Shown in pieces: positions 43,271-49,813 of a stretch of DNA of 49,813 nt. This stretch comes from Pseudomonas citrullilanati. GTDB lineage: Bacteria > Pseudomonadota > Gammaproteobacteria > Pseudomonadales > Pseudomonadaceae. How positions within the stretch are numbered: position 1 is the first letter of the stretch; each line of letters starts with the position of its first letter. Under the pieces are notes generated by a model. It worked only from the letters and a program-made list of their open reading frames with translations. It ran no database searches and had not been told where the DNA came from. Location of the stretch: positions 1 through 49,813 of the forward strand of contig NZ_JAUQOP010000037.1 of NCBI RefSeq assembly GCF_030580855.1. The letters are read 5' to 3'. A program made the translations under genes and the position numbers.

Positions 43271-43291
43271 TGGGCTGATGAGTTCGAGGTC

Positions 43292-43386
43292 GCCATCGCG
43301 AGCAAGCTCGCTCCCACAGAGGATTCGTGTCTGATCGCTATTTCGTGATCAACATCGAACCCCTGTGGGAGCGAGCTTGCTCGCGA
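43292..43386. repeat. REP pair
   Basis: GCCATCGCGAGCAAGCTCGC and, inverted, TGTGGGAGCGAGCTTGCTCG face each other across about 45 bp between two convergent genes. Confidence 0.88.
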
Positions 43387-43401
43387 ACGGGGCCTATGGA
43401 A

Positions 43402-44442
43402 TCAAGGCGCCGGGTTCGGCTGGTCCTTGTGGATCGCCTCGATCCCCGCCAGGACGTCGTCCGACAGCTTCAGGTCGAAACTGGCAATGTTGCTGTCCAG
43501 TTGCTCCAGCGTGGTGGCGCCAATGATGTTGCTGGTCACGAACGGCTGCTGGGTGACGAACGCCAGGGCCATCTGGGCAGGGTCCAGGCCATGCTCCCGG
43601 GCCAGCGCCACGTAGCGGCTGCAGGCGGCTTCCGATTGCGCGTTGAAGTAGCGAGTGAAGCGGCTGTACAGCGTCAGGCGACCCTTGGCCGGCCGTGCGC
43701 CGCCTTCGTATTTGCCCGACAGGAAGCCGAAAGCCAGGGGCGAGTAGGCCAGCAGGCCGCACTGTTCGCGAATGGCGATTTCCGCCAGGCCGACCTCGAA
43801 GCTGCGGTTGAGCAGGTTGTAGGGGTTCTGGATCGACACCGCCCGCGGCCAGCCACGGGCCTCGGCCAGGGCGAGGAACTTCATGGTGCCCCAGGGCGTT
43901 TCGTTGGACAGGCCGATGTGGCGGATCTTGCCTGCGCGGACCTGTTCGTCCAGGGCTTCGAGGGTTTCCTCCAGCGGGGTGAAGTCCTCGTCGGCCTTGT
44001 GCTGGTAGCCCAGTTGGCCGAAGAAGTTGGTGCTGCGTTCCGGCCAGTGCAGCTGGTACAGGTCGATCCAGTCGGTCTGCAGGCGCTTGAGGCTGGCATC
44101 CACGGCCTCGACGATATGCCGGCGGTTATGCTTGAGATTCTTGTCTCGAATGTAGTCGATGGTGTTGCCGGGGCCGGCGATCTTGCTCGCCAGGATCCAG
44201 TCGGCGCGGTCGCCGCGGCTTTTGAAGTAATTGCCGATGTAGCGCTCGGTGGTGGCGTAGGTCTCGGCCTTCGGCGGCACCGGGTACATCTCGGCGGTGT
44301 CCATGAAGTTGATGCCGGCGGCCTTGGCGCGCTCGATCTGGGCGAAGGCCTCGGCCTCGCTGTTCTGCTCACCCCAGGTCATGGTGCCGAGGCACAGGGC
44401 GCTCACGTTCAGATCGGTACGGCCTAGCTGGCGATAGTCCAT
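43402..44442 (-). CDS. tas: Aldo/keto reductase, Tas family
   Basis: The 346-residue NADP(H)-dependent reductase matches E. coli Tas across its length: GTMTWGEQNSEAEAFAQIERA, MDTAEMYPVPPKAETY with the catalytic Asp and Tyr, ILASKIAGPGN with the Lys, LYQLHWPERSTNFFGQLGY with the His, and IQNPYNLLNRSFEVGLAE. The ATG at 44440-44442 has a strong AAGGAGGT ribosome-binding site. A longer frame to 44496 lacks one. The physiological substrate is unknown. Confidence 0.88.
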   Translation of the reverse strand: MDYRQLGRTDLNVSALCLGTMTWGEQNSEAEAFAQIERAKAAGINFMDTAEMYPVPPKAETYATTERYIGNYFKSRGDRADWILASKIAGPGNTIDYIRDKNLKHNRRHIVEAVDASLKRLQTDWIDLYQLHWPERSTNFFGQLGYQHKADEDFTPLEETLEALDEQVRAGKIRHIGLSNETPWGTMKFLALAEARGWPRAVSIQNPYNLLNRSFEVGLAEIAIREQCGLLAYSPLAFGFLSGKYEGGARPAKGRLTLYSRFTRYFNAQSEAACSRYVALAREHGLDPAQMALAFVTQQPFVTSNIIGATTLEQLDSNIASFDLKLSDDVLAGIEAIHKDQPNPAP

Positions 44443-44612
44443 CGGGACCTCCTTGGGCAAAACAATCATAAAAGCAGGTTGAAAAAGTTTTCGCAATCTG
44501 CATAATTGCGCACCTCTTTCTGCAGTGGAAGTGATGCCCCGCCGCCGAAGAATCTTGCCGTTGAACGGACGCGCCGACCCGAGCCCCCGAAAGCGTCTGT
44601 ATCCGGCTGCCT

Positions 44613-44687
44613 TTGACTTGTCAAAGTACGCACTATTCAGTAAGATCCGCCGTCTAATTTACAGGGCGGCCCCTGAGGCTATAAAGA
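44613..44687 (+). promoter_or_regulatory. Promoter and leader region of rplM
   Basis: A TTGACT (44613-44618) lies 70 bp before rplM, with TTCAGT or TAAGAT as imperfect -10 candidates. The leader contains GGGCGGCCCC, which could fold. In enterobacteria L13 represses its own mRNA, and a similar site might lie here, but nothing decisive is visible. Confidence 0.35.
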
Positions 44688-45116
44688 ATGAAAACTTTTA
44701 CTGCTAAACCGGAAACAGTAAAGCGCGACTGGTTCGTCGTCGACGCTGCTGGTCAGACCCTGGGTCGTCTGGCCACCGAAATCGCGAGCCGTCTGCGTGG
44801 CAAGCACAAGCCTGAGTACACCCCTCACGTTGACACCGGCGACTACATCGTCGTGATCAACGCTGAGCAAGTACGTGTTACTGGCGCTAAAACCACTGAC
44901 AAAATGTACTACTCCCACTCCGGTTTTCCTGGCGGCATCAAGTCGATCAACTTTGAAAAGCTGATCGCCAAGGCCCCTGAGCGCGTGATCGAGACCGCGG
45001 TTAAAGGCATGCTGCCTAAGAACCCGCTGGGTCGCGACATGTATCGTAAGCTGAAGGTTTATGCGGGCGCTGCTCACCCTCATACTGCTCAGCAGCCCCA
45101 AGAACTGAAGTTTTAA
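44688..45116 (+). CDS. rplM: 50S ribosomal protein L13
   Basis: The 142-residue L13 starts MKTFTAKPETVKRDWFVVDA, with LGRLATEIASRLRGKHKPEYTPHVDTGD and GMLPKNPLGRDMYRKLKVYAG typical of the family. Codon use is strongly biased, as expected for a ribosomal gene. rpsI starts 14 bp downstream in the same operon. Confidence 0.98.
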   Translation: MKTFTAKPETVKRDWFVVDAAGQTLGRLATEIASRLRGKHKPEYTPHVDTGDYIVVINAEQVRVTGAKTTDKMYYSHSGFPGGIKSINFEKLIAKAPERVIETAVKGMLPKNPLGRDMYRKLKVYAGAAHPHTAQQPQELKF

Positions 45117-45130
45117 CGGAATAGTTCATT

Positions 45131-45523
45131 ATGTCGGCGACTCAAAATTACGGCACTGGCCGTCGCAAGACTGCAACCGCACGCGTTTTCCTGCGTCCGG
45201 GCACTGGTAACATCTCCATCAACAACCGCTCCCTGGATAACTTCTTCGGCCGCGAAACTGCCCGCATGGTAGTTCGTCAGCCGCTGGAACTGACCGAGAC
45301 CGTCGAAAAATTCGACATCTACGTCACCGTTATCGGTGGTGGTGTAAGTGGCCAGGCTGGCGCAATCCGCCACGGCATCACTCGCGCCCTGATGGACTAC
45401 GACGAAACCCTGCGTAGCGCCCTGCGCAAAGCCGGCTTCGTGACTCGCGACGCTCGTGAAGTCGAACGTAAGAAAGTCGGTCTGCGTAAAGCGCGTAAGC
45501 GTCCGCAGTACTCGAAGCGTTAA
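45131..45523 (+). CDS. rpsI: 30S ribosomal protein S9
   Basis: The 130-residue S9 has YGTGRRKTATARVFLRPG, GGGVSGQAGAIRHGITRAL and the C-terminal KARKRPQYSKR that reaches the decoding site. Second gene of the rplM-rpsI operon, followed by a terminator. Confidence 0.98.
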   Translation: MSATQNYGTGRRKTATARVFLRPGTGNISINNRSLDNFFGRETARMVVRQPLELTETVEKFDIYVTVIGGGVSGQAGAIRHGITRALMDYDETLRSALRKAGFVTRDAREVERKKVGLRKARKRPQYSKR

Positions 45524-45545
45524 TTTCGCTTCCGCTTTCAAAAGG

Positions 45546-45578
45546 CGCCCAGTTCCTCACGGAGCTGGGCGTTTTTTT
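45546..45578 (+). terminator. Terminator of rplM-rpsI
   Basis: CGCCCAGTTCC pairs with GGAGCTGGGCG across TCAC, followed by seven T. Confidence 0.92.
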
Positions 45579-45606
45579 ATGGGCGAAAGAATTGCTCTGT
45601 GACAAC

Positions 45607-45633
45607 TTGCCACATTCGTAGAACCCCTATACT
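45607..45633 (+). promoter_or_regulatory. Candidate promoter of petABC
   Basis: TTGCCA (45607-45612) and TATACT (45628-45633) are good hexamers but only 15 bp apart, a short spacing. They lie about 145 bp before petA. The intervening leader is AT-rich and has no gene. Confidence 0.45.
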
Positions 45634-45779
45634 ACAAGGCTTAGCGGTTTGGCCGCTTGGTAATTACCTTGTCAGAATTGGGGCTTTTCATTACCATTCG
45701 GCAAAATTTTTATAAGTTCAGATTTTTACTTAGTAGACGCCTGATCTAACAGGCCACAAAGCTGATGGGAGAGGACTGA

Positions 45780-46373
45780 ATGAGCAATGACGGCGTGAAT
45801 GCAGGCCGGCGTCGCTTCCTGGTAGCAGCCACATCCGTGGTGGGTGCTGCAGGAGCGGTGGGGGCTGCGGTCCCGTTCGTGGGGTCATGGTTTCCCAGTG
45901 CCAAGGCGAAAGCCGCAGGTGCACCGGTGAAAGTGAATGTCAGCAAGATCGAGCCAGGCCAGCAGATGATTGCTGAATGGCGCGGCCAGCCGGTGTTCAT
46001 CGTCCGCCGTACAGAGGAAATCCTGGGGAATCTGAAAAAGATCGAGGGTCAGCTGTCCGACCCGTCCTCCAAGAACTCGGTCCAACCGGAATACGTCAAC
46101 CCTGAAACGCGCTCGATCAAGCCGGAAGTCCTGCTGCTGATCGGGATCTGCACGCACCTGGGTTGCTCGCCAACGTTCCGTCCCGAAGTGGCTCCTGCCG
46201 ACCTGGGCAAGGATTGGGTCGGTGGCTATTTCTGCCCTTGCCACGGCTCCCACTACGACCTGGCCGGTCGCGTCTACAAGTCGCAGCCCGCACCGCTGAA
46301 CCTGCCAGTTCCCCCGCATTCCTATGAGACCGACGACATCATTGTCATCGGCGTCGATACGGAGAAAGCGTGA
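45780..46373 (+). CDS. petA: Ubiquinol-cytochrome c reductase Rieske iron-sulphur subunit
   Basis: The 197-residue protein begins with a twin-arginine type start (NAGRRRFLVAATSVVGAAGAVG) that becomes the membrane anchor. The periplasmic 2Fe-2S domain has CTHLGCSP and CPCHGSHYD. It passes electrons from quinol to cytochrome c1 in the bc1 complex. Its stop overlaps the petB start by one base (TGATG). Confidence 0.96.
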   Translation: MSNDGVNAGRRRFLVAATSVVGAAGAVGAAVPFVGSWFPSAKAKAAGAPVKVNVSKIEPGQQMIAEWRGQPVFIVRRTEEILGNLKKIEGQLSDPSSKNSVQPEYVNPETRSIKPEVLLLIGICTHLGCSPTFRPEVAPADLGKDWVGGYFCPCHGSHYDLAGRVYKSQPAPLNLPVPPHSYETDDIIVIGVDTEKA

Positions 46374-47584
46374 TGAGCAAACTAATGGATTGGGTTGATG
46401 CGCGCTTTCCCGCGACCAAGATGTGGGAAGACCATCTCAGCAAGTATTACGCTCCAAAGAATTTCAACTTCTTCTACTTCTTCGGATCCCTGGCGCTGCT
46501 GGTCCTGGTCAACCAGATCGTCACCGGTGTCTGGCTGACCATGAGCTACACCCCGTCGGCGGAAGAAGCATTCGCGTCCGTCGAATACATCATGCGCGAC
46601 GTCGAGTACGGTTCGATCCTGCGCCTGCTGCACTCCACCGGCGCCTCGGCGTTCTTCATCGTGGTCTACCTGCACATGTTCCGTGGCCTGCTCTACGGTT
46701 CGTACCAGAAGCCACGCGAGCTGGTGTGGGTCTTCGGCATGCTGATCTACCTGGCGCTGATGGCCGAAGCCTTCATGGGCTACCTGCTGCCATGGGGCCA
46801 GATGTCCTACTGGGGTGCCCAGGTGATCATCTCGCTGTTCGGCGCGATCCCGGTCATCGGCAACGACCTGACCCAGTGGATCCGTGGTGACTACCTGATC
46901 TCCGGTATCACCCTAAACCGCTTCTTCGCCCTGCACGTGGTCGCCCTGCCGATCGTGATCCTCGGCCTGGTGGTGCTGCACATCCTGGCGCTGCACGAAG
47001 TCGGCTCGAACAACCCGGACGGCGTGGACATCAAGAAGCACAAGGACGAGAACGGCGTACCGCTGGATGGCATTGCCTTCCACCCGTACTACACCGTGAA
47101 GGATATCGTCGGCGTGGTGGTCTTCCTGTTCATCTTCTGTTCGATCGTGTTCTTCTTCCCGGAGATGGGCGGGTATTTCCTCGAGAAGCCGAACTTCGAA
47201 CAGGCCAACGCCTTCAAGACCCCTGAGCACATTGCCCCGGTCTGGTACTTCACGCCGTTCTACGCGATCCTGCGGGCGATCCCGGACAAGCTGCTGGGCG
47301 TTATCGCCATGGGTGCCGCCATCGCCGTGCTGTTCGTGCTGCCGTGGCTGGACCGCAGCCCGGTCAAGTCGATGCGCTATAAAGGCTGGCTGAGCAAGAT
47401 CTGGCTGGTGGTGTTCTGCATCTCGTTCATGATCCTGGGCGTGCTGGGCGTACTGGCACCGACACCGGAGCGTACCTTGCTTTCGCAGGTGTGCACCTTC
47501 CTGTACTTCGCCTACTTCATTCTGATGCCTTTCTATACCAGGCTCGAGAAGACCAAACCGGTTCCGGAAAGGGTGACTGGCTGA
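46373..47584 (+). CDS. petB: Ubiquinol-cytochrome c reductase cytochrome b subunit
   Basis: The 403-residue membrane subunit has paired haem histidines on two helices (LLHSTGASAFFIVVYLHMFR and RFFALHVVALPIVILGLVVLHILALH). The quinol-site segment reads PEHIAPVWYFTPFYAILR (PEW replaced by PVW, common in proteobacteria). I start at the ATG at 46373 rather than a GTG one codon earlier. It overlaps petA and petC by one base each, implying translational coupling. Confidence 0.96.
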   Translation: MSKLMDWVDARFPATKMWEDHLSKYYAPKNFNFFYFFGSLALLVLVNQIVTGVWLTMSYTPSAEEAFASVEYIMRDVEYGSILRLLHSTGASAFFIVVYLHMFRGLLYGSYQKPRELVWVFGMLIYLALMAEAFMGYLLPWGQMSYWGAQVIISLFGAIPVIGNDLTQWIRGDYLISGITLNRFFALHVVALPIVILGLVVLHILALHEVGSNNPDGVDIKKHKDENGVPLDGIAFHPYYTVKDIVGVVVFLFIFCSIVFFFPEMGGYFLEKPNFEQANAFKTPEHIAPVWYFTPFYAILRAIPDKLLGVIAMGAAIAVLFVLPWLDRSPVKSMRYKGWLSKIWLVVFCISFMILGVLGVLAPTPERTLLSQVCTFLYFAYFILMPFYTRLEKTKPVPERVTG

Positions 47585-48366
47585 TGAAAAAGCTATTTGC
47601 TGTACTGATTCTTGCTGCCATGCCTGTACTGTCCTTCGCGGCCGAACACGGTGGTCCGGAACTGGAAAAGGTCGATATCGACGTTTCCGACAAAGCAGCC
47701 ATGCAGGACGGCGCGCGCACGTTCGCCAACTACTGCATGGGCTGCCACAGTGCCAAGTTCCAGCGTTACGAGCGCGTGGCCGACGACCTGGGCATTCCTC
47801 ATGAGGTGATGCTGGAGAAATTGGTGTTCACCGGTGCCAAGCTGGGCGACCACATGACCGTCGGCATGCAGCCTGCGGACGCCAAGACCTGGTTCGGCGC
47901 TGCGCCGCCCGACCTGACTCTGGTGGCGCGGGTGCGTGGTACCGACTGGCTCTACGGTTACCTGCGTTCGTTCTATGAAGACCCTGCGCGCCCATGGGGC
48001 GTGAACAACAAGGTCTTCCCGAACGTCGGCATGCCTAACGTCCTGGTCGGCCTGCAGGGTCGCCAGGTGGTAGGCTGCAAGCAGGTGCAGATCGTCGAGC
48101 ACGGCAAGAAGCAATTCGACCCGTTGACCGGCACTGCCTTGACTCACGAAGCCTGCGATCAGTTGACCATCGTGCCGAACAGCGGCACCTTGACCCCTGA
48201 GCAGTTCGACGAGAAGGTCAAGAACCTGGTGACCTTCCTGGCCTACTCGGCCAACCCGGTGAAGCTGGAGCACCAGCGCATCGGTACGTATGTATTGCTG
48301 TACCTGGCGTTCTTCTTCGTATTCGCTTACCTGCTCAAGCGTGAATACTGGAAAGACGTTCATTGA
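47584..48366 (+). CDS. petC: Ubiquinol-cytochrome c reductase cytochrome c1 subunit
   Basis: The 260-residue protein has a Sec signal peptide (MKKLFAVLILAAMPVLSFAA), a c-type haem site CMGCH (51-55), a distal Met region (VGMPNVL) and a C-terminal transmembrane anchor (YVLLYLAFFFVFAYLLKREYW). The ATG at 47584 overlaps the petB stop. A longer frame inside petB is not real. It completes the bc1 complex. Confidence 0.96.
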   Translation: MKKLFAVLILAAMPVLSFAAEHGGPELEKVDIDVSDKAAMQDGARTFANYCMGCHSAKFQRYERVADDLGIPHEVMLEKLVFTGAKLGDHMTVGMQPADAKTWFGAAPPDLTLVARVRGTDWLYGYLRSFYEDPARPWGVNNKVFPNVGMPNVLVGLQGRQVVGCKQVQIVEHGKKQFDPLTGTALTHEACDQLTIVPNSGTLTPEQFDEKVKNLVTFLAYSANPVKLEHQRIGTYVLLYLAFFFVFAYLLKREYWKDVH

Positions 48367-48396
48367 TCGATGCTGTAAGCCGTTGCTGTTAATCGT

Positions 48397-48478
48397 GCGC
48401 GCCCAAGGGCGTCTCTGAAAGTGTAACGAGCCTGGTCGGCCAGGCGTTACGGGAGGCGCCCTCTGGGCGCGCTCGTTT
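48397..48478 (+). terminator. Terminator after petC
   Basis: GCGCGCCC (48397-48404) pairs with GGGCGCGC (48465-48472). An inner hairpin (AACGAGCCTGG facing CCAGGCGTT) lies between them, and a T run follows. Confidence 0.75.
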
Positions 48479-48518
48479 TTCCGTTTTTCGATAATTTCAA
48501 CAAGCGAGGAGGATCGCC

Positions 48519-49136
48519 ATGGGCGTGACCAATCGGTTGGCCTGCTACTCCGACCCCGCCGACCACTATTCCCACCGGGTACGCATCGTACTGGCAGAGA
48601 AGGGTGTCAGCGCCGAGATCATCTACGTCGAAGCGGGTCGCCAGCCGCCAAAACTGATCGAGGTGAACCCTTACGGCAGCCTGCCCACGCTGGTCGATCG
48701 TGACCTGGCGCTGTGGGAGTCGACCGTGGTGATGGAATACCTGGATGAGCGTTACCCGCATCCGCCTTTGCTGCCGGTGTACCCTGTCGCTCGTGCCAAC
48801 AGTCGTTTGCTGATGCACCGCATCCAGCGCGACTGGTGCGGGTTGGTGGACCTGATTCTGGATCCACGGACCAAGGAAGCGGCGCGGGTCGTGGCCCGTA
48901 AGGAGCTGCGTGAAAGCCTGACCGGCGTATCGCCGCTGTTTGTCGATAAGCCGTTCTTCCTCAGTGAGGAACAAAGTCTGGTGGATTGCTGCCTATTACC
49001 CATACTCTGGCGATTGCCTATTCTGGGTATCGAACTGCCACGGCCTGCCAAGCCGTTGCTTGATTATATGGAGCGTCAATTTGCGCGTGAGGCTTTCCAG
49101 GCGAGTCTGTCTGGTGTCGAACGCGACATGCGCTGA
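48519..49136 (+). CDS. sspA: Stringent starvation protein A
   Basis: The 205-residue protein has a glutathione-transferase-like fold: thioredoxin-like half (LACYSDPADHYSHRVRIVLAEKGV, NPYGSLPTLVDRDLALWESTVVMEYLDERYPHPPL) and helical half. SspA binds RNA polymerase with sigma-70 and affects stress survival and virulence genes. A strong AGGAGGA site precedes the ATG. sspB follows 16 bp later. Confidence 0.95.
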   Translation: MGVTNRLACYSDPADHYSHRVRIVLAEKGVSAEIIYVEAGRQPPKLIEVNPYGSLPTLVDRDLALWESTVVMEYLDERYPHPPLLPVYPVARANSRLLMHRIQRDWCGLVDLILDPRTKEAARVVARKELRESLTGVSPLFVDKPFFLSEEQSLVDCCLLPILWRLPILGIELPRPAKPLLDYMERQFAREAFQASLSGVERDMR

Positions 49137-49152
49137 GGCTTAAGGAGCCGCT

Positions 49153-49563
49153 ATGAACTCCAGTCGACCTTATCTGGTCCGCGCGCTCTACGAGTGGATT
49201 GTGGACAATGACTGCACCCCGCACATGCTGGTCAATGCCGAGTATCCGTCGGTGCAGGTGCCGCAGGGGTTTGCCAATGACGGGCAGATTGTCCTGAACG
49301 TTTCGCCGGCTGCCGTGCGCCACCTGCACATGGACAACGATGCCGTCAGTTTTGAAGGGCGCTTCGGCGGTGTGCCGCACACCCTGTATGTGCCTATTGC
49401 AGCGATTCTGGGGATTTATGCCCGGGAGAATGGCCAGGGCATGGTGTTCGAGCTCGAGGCACCGCTGGACGGCGAGGACGCCTTCGAGGCGGACGAAGAC
49501 CTGCCACCGGATGACGAGCCGCCACGGCCTAGTGGTCGGCCGAGCTTGAAGGTGGTGAAGTAG
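49153..49563 (+). CDS. sspB: ClpXP specificity-enhancing factor SspB
   Basis: The 136-residue adaptor delivers ssrA-tagged proteins to ClpXP. The globular domain (SSRPYLVRALYEWIVDNDCTPH, VLNVSPAAVRHLHMDNDAVSFEGRFGG) is followed by an acidic linker. The C-terminal ClpX-binding tail is RPSLKVVK, the conserved end of the family. Second gene of sspAB. Confidence 0.95.
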   Translation: MNSSRPYLVRALYEWIVDNDCTPHMLVNAEYPSVQVPQGFANDGQIVLNVSPAAVRHLHMDNDAVSFEGRFGGVPHTLYVPIAAILGIYARENGQGMVFELEAPLDGEDAFEADEDLPPDDEPPRPSGRPSLKVVK

Positions 49564-49609
49564 CGGGGTGCCGTTTTTTTGACTGGTTGGTGTATCTCCG
49601 TTTCTTCGG

Positions 49610-49687
49610 TAACGGCCACTAAGGGTTCCGCCCTTACGGCGGGTCACTTTTGGTAAAAGCGCCAAAAGTAACCAAAAGCGCTTTGCC
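49610..49687. repeat. Upstream half of the dispersed Pseudomonas repeat
   Basis: GGTTCCGCCCTTACGGCGGG is followed by ACTTTTGG (49646-49653), its inverse CCAAAAGT (49662-49669), and AACCAAAAGCGCTTTGCC. The repeat stops at TTGCC (49683-49687), where the element begins. Its expected continuation, starting TTGCCCCACCACTCGG, is at 128 at the other end of the window. Confidence 0.5.
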
Positions 49688-49813
49688 GGTATGACTCACC
49701 CACATGGGTTACAAATCAGTTCACGCACATAGGTAACAGTTTTTAACTGGCATGGTCGATTTCGCGAGGATCTGACCATGCCCTGGAGAGAGCTGAAACC
49801 TATGGACCTCAAA
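49688..49813 (+). mobile_element. Left end of an IS481-type element (cut by window edge)
   Basis: The terminal repeat CCACATGGGTTACAAA (49700-49715) is the exact inverse of 100-115. A short leader leads to the transposase start. The orientation is the same as the element at the left edge. Confidence 0.65.
49778..49813 (+). CDS. Start of an IS481-family transposase (cut by window edge)
   Basis: Twelve codons read MPWRELKPMDLK, the characteristic opening of IS481-family transposases (integrase-type DDE enzymes), preceded by GAGGATCTGACC as ribosome-binding region. The rest lies outside the window. Confidence 0.72.
   Translation, partial: MPWRELKPMDLK

Noticed and set aside
1..49813. Whole window as a composite transposon
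   Set aside because: It contains essential core genes (rplM, rpsI, trpS, petABC) in conserved order. The bounding elements are better explained as independent insertions into copies of one repeat.

Overview
The window looks like chromosomal DNA of a fluorescent-group Pseudomonas. The evidence is the high-GC coding style, the conserved blocks cyoABCDE, trpS-zapE, rplM-rpsI-petABC-sspAB and norR/hmp, and many copies of the Pseudomonas-type REP palindrome (core GTGGGAGCGAGC). About 46 genes are supported. I saw no rRNA, tRNA, CRISPR array or prophage.

Layout. 1-660: tail of an IS481-type transposase, half of a dispersed repeat, and a 70-bp tandem REP array. 700-5735: a SirB1-family protein, a leucine-dehydrogenase homologue that lacks its catalytic lysine, and a BenE transporter divergent from a MocR-type regulator. 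5735-13532: yebG with a perfect LexA box, psiE, a DUF3509 protein, an HPF/RaiA-like protein, an AraC regulator with an EamA exporter, a GhrB-type reductase, a YkgJ-type protein, a small exported protein and a CheV-like protein. 13797-17486: norR and hmp for nitric oxide detoxification, then dsbB. 18264-23110: the cytochrome bo3 operon. 23291-28820: an orphan antitoxin-like regulator between twin terminators, a conserved unknown, a DUF72 protein, a PAS-GGDEF diguanylate cyclase, a LysR regulator and a class-III aminotransferase. 28786-35426: an MFS exporter with its HxlR regulator, an OmpA-like lipoprotein, a YhcB-like protein, a hydrolase, trpS and zapE.

35488-40801 is the most distinctive part: four minus-strand genes encoding an IaaM/L-amino-acid-oxidase-like flavoenzyme, a nitrilase-superfamily amidase, an unrecognised membrane protein built from two tandem halves, and an asparaginase homologue. 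By analogy with IaaM/IaaH and DavB/DavA this could be an amino acid to amide to carboxylate pathway with its own transporter. The substrate is unknown. A GlxA-type regulator, an acyl-CoA dehydrogenase and a Tas-type aldo/keto reductase follow, and then the conserved rplM-rpsI, petABC and sspAB block.

The window ends in the start of a second IS481-type transposase. Both visible element ends abut halves of what appears to be one dispersed Pseudomonas repeat, broken at the same point.
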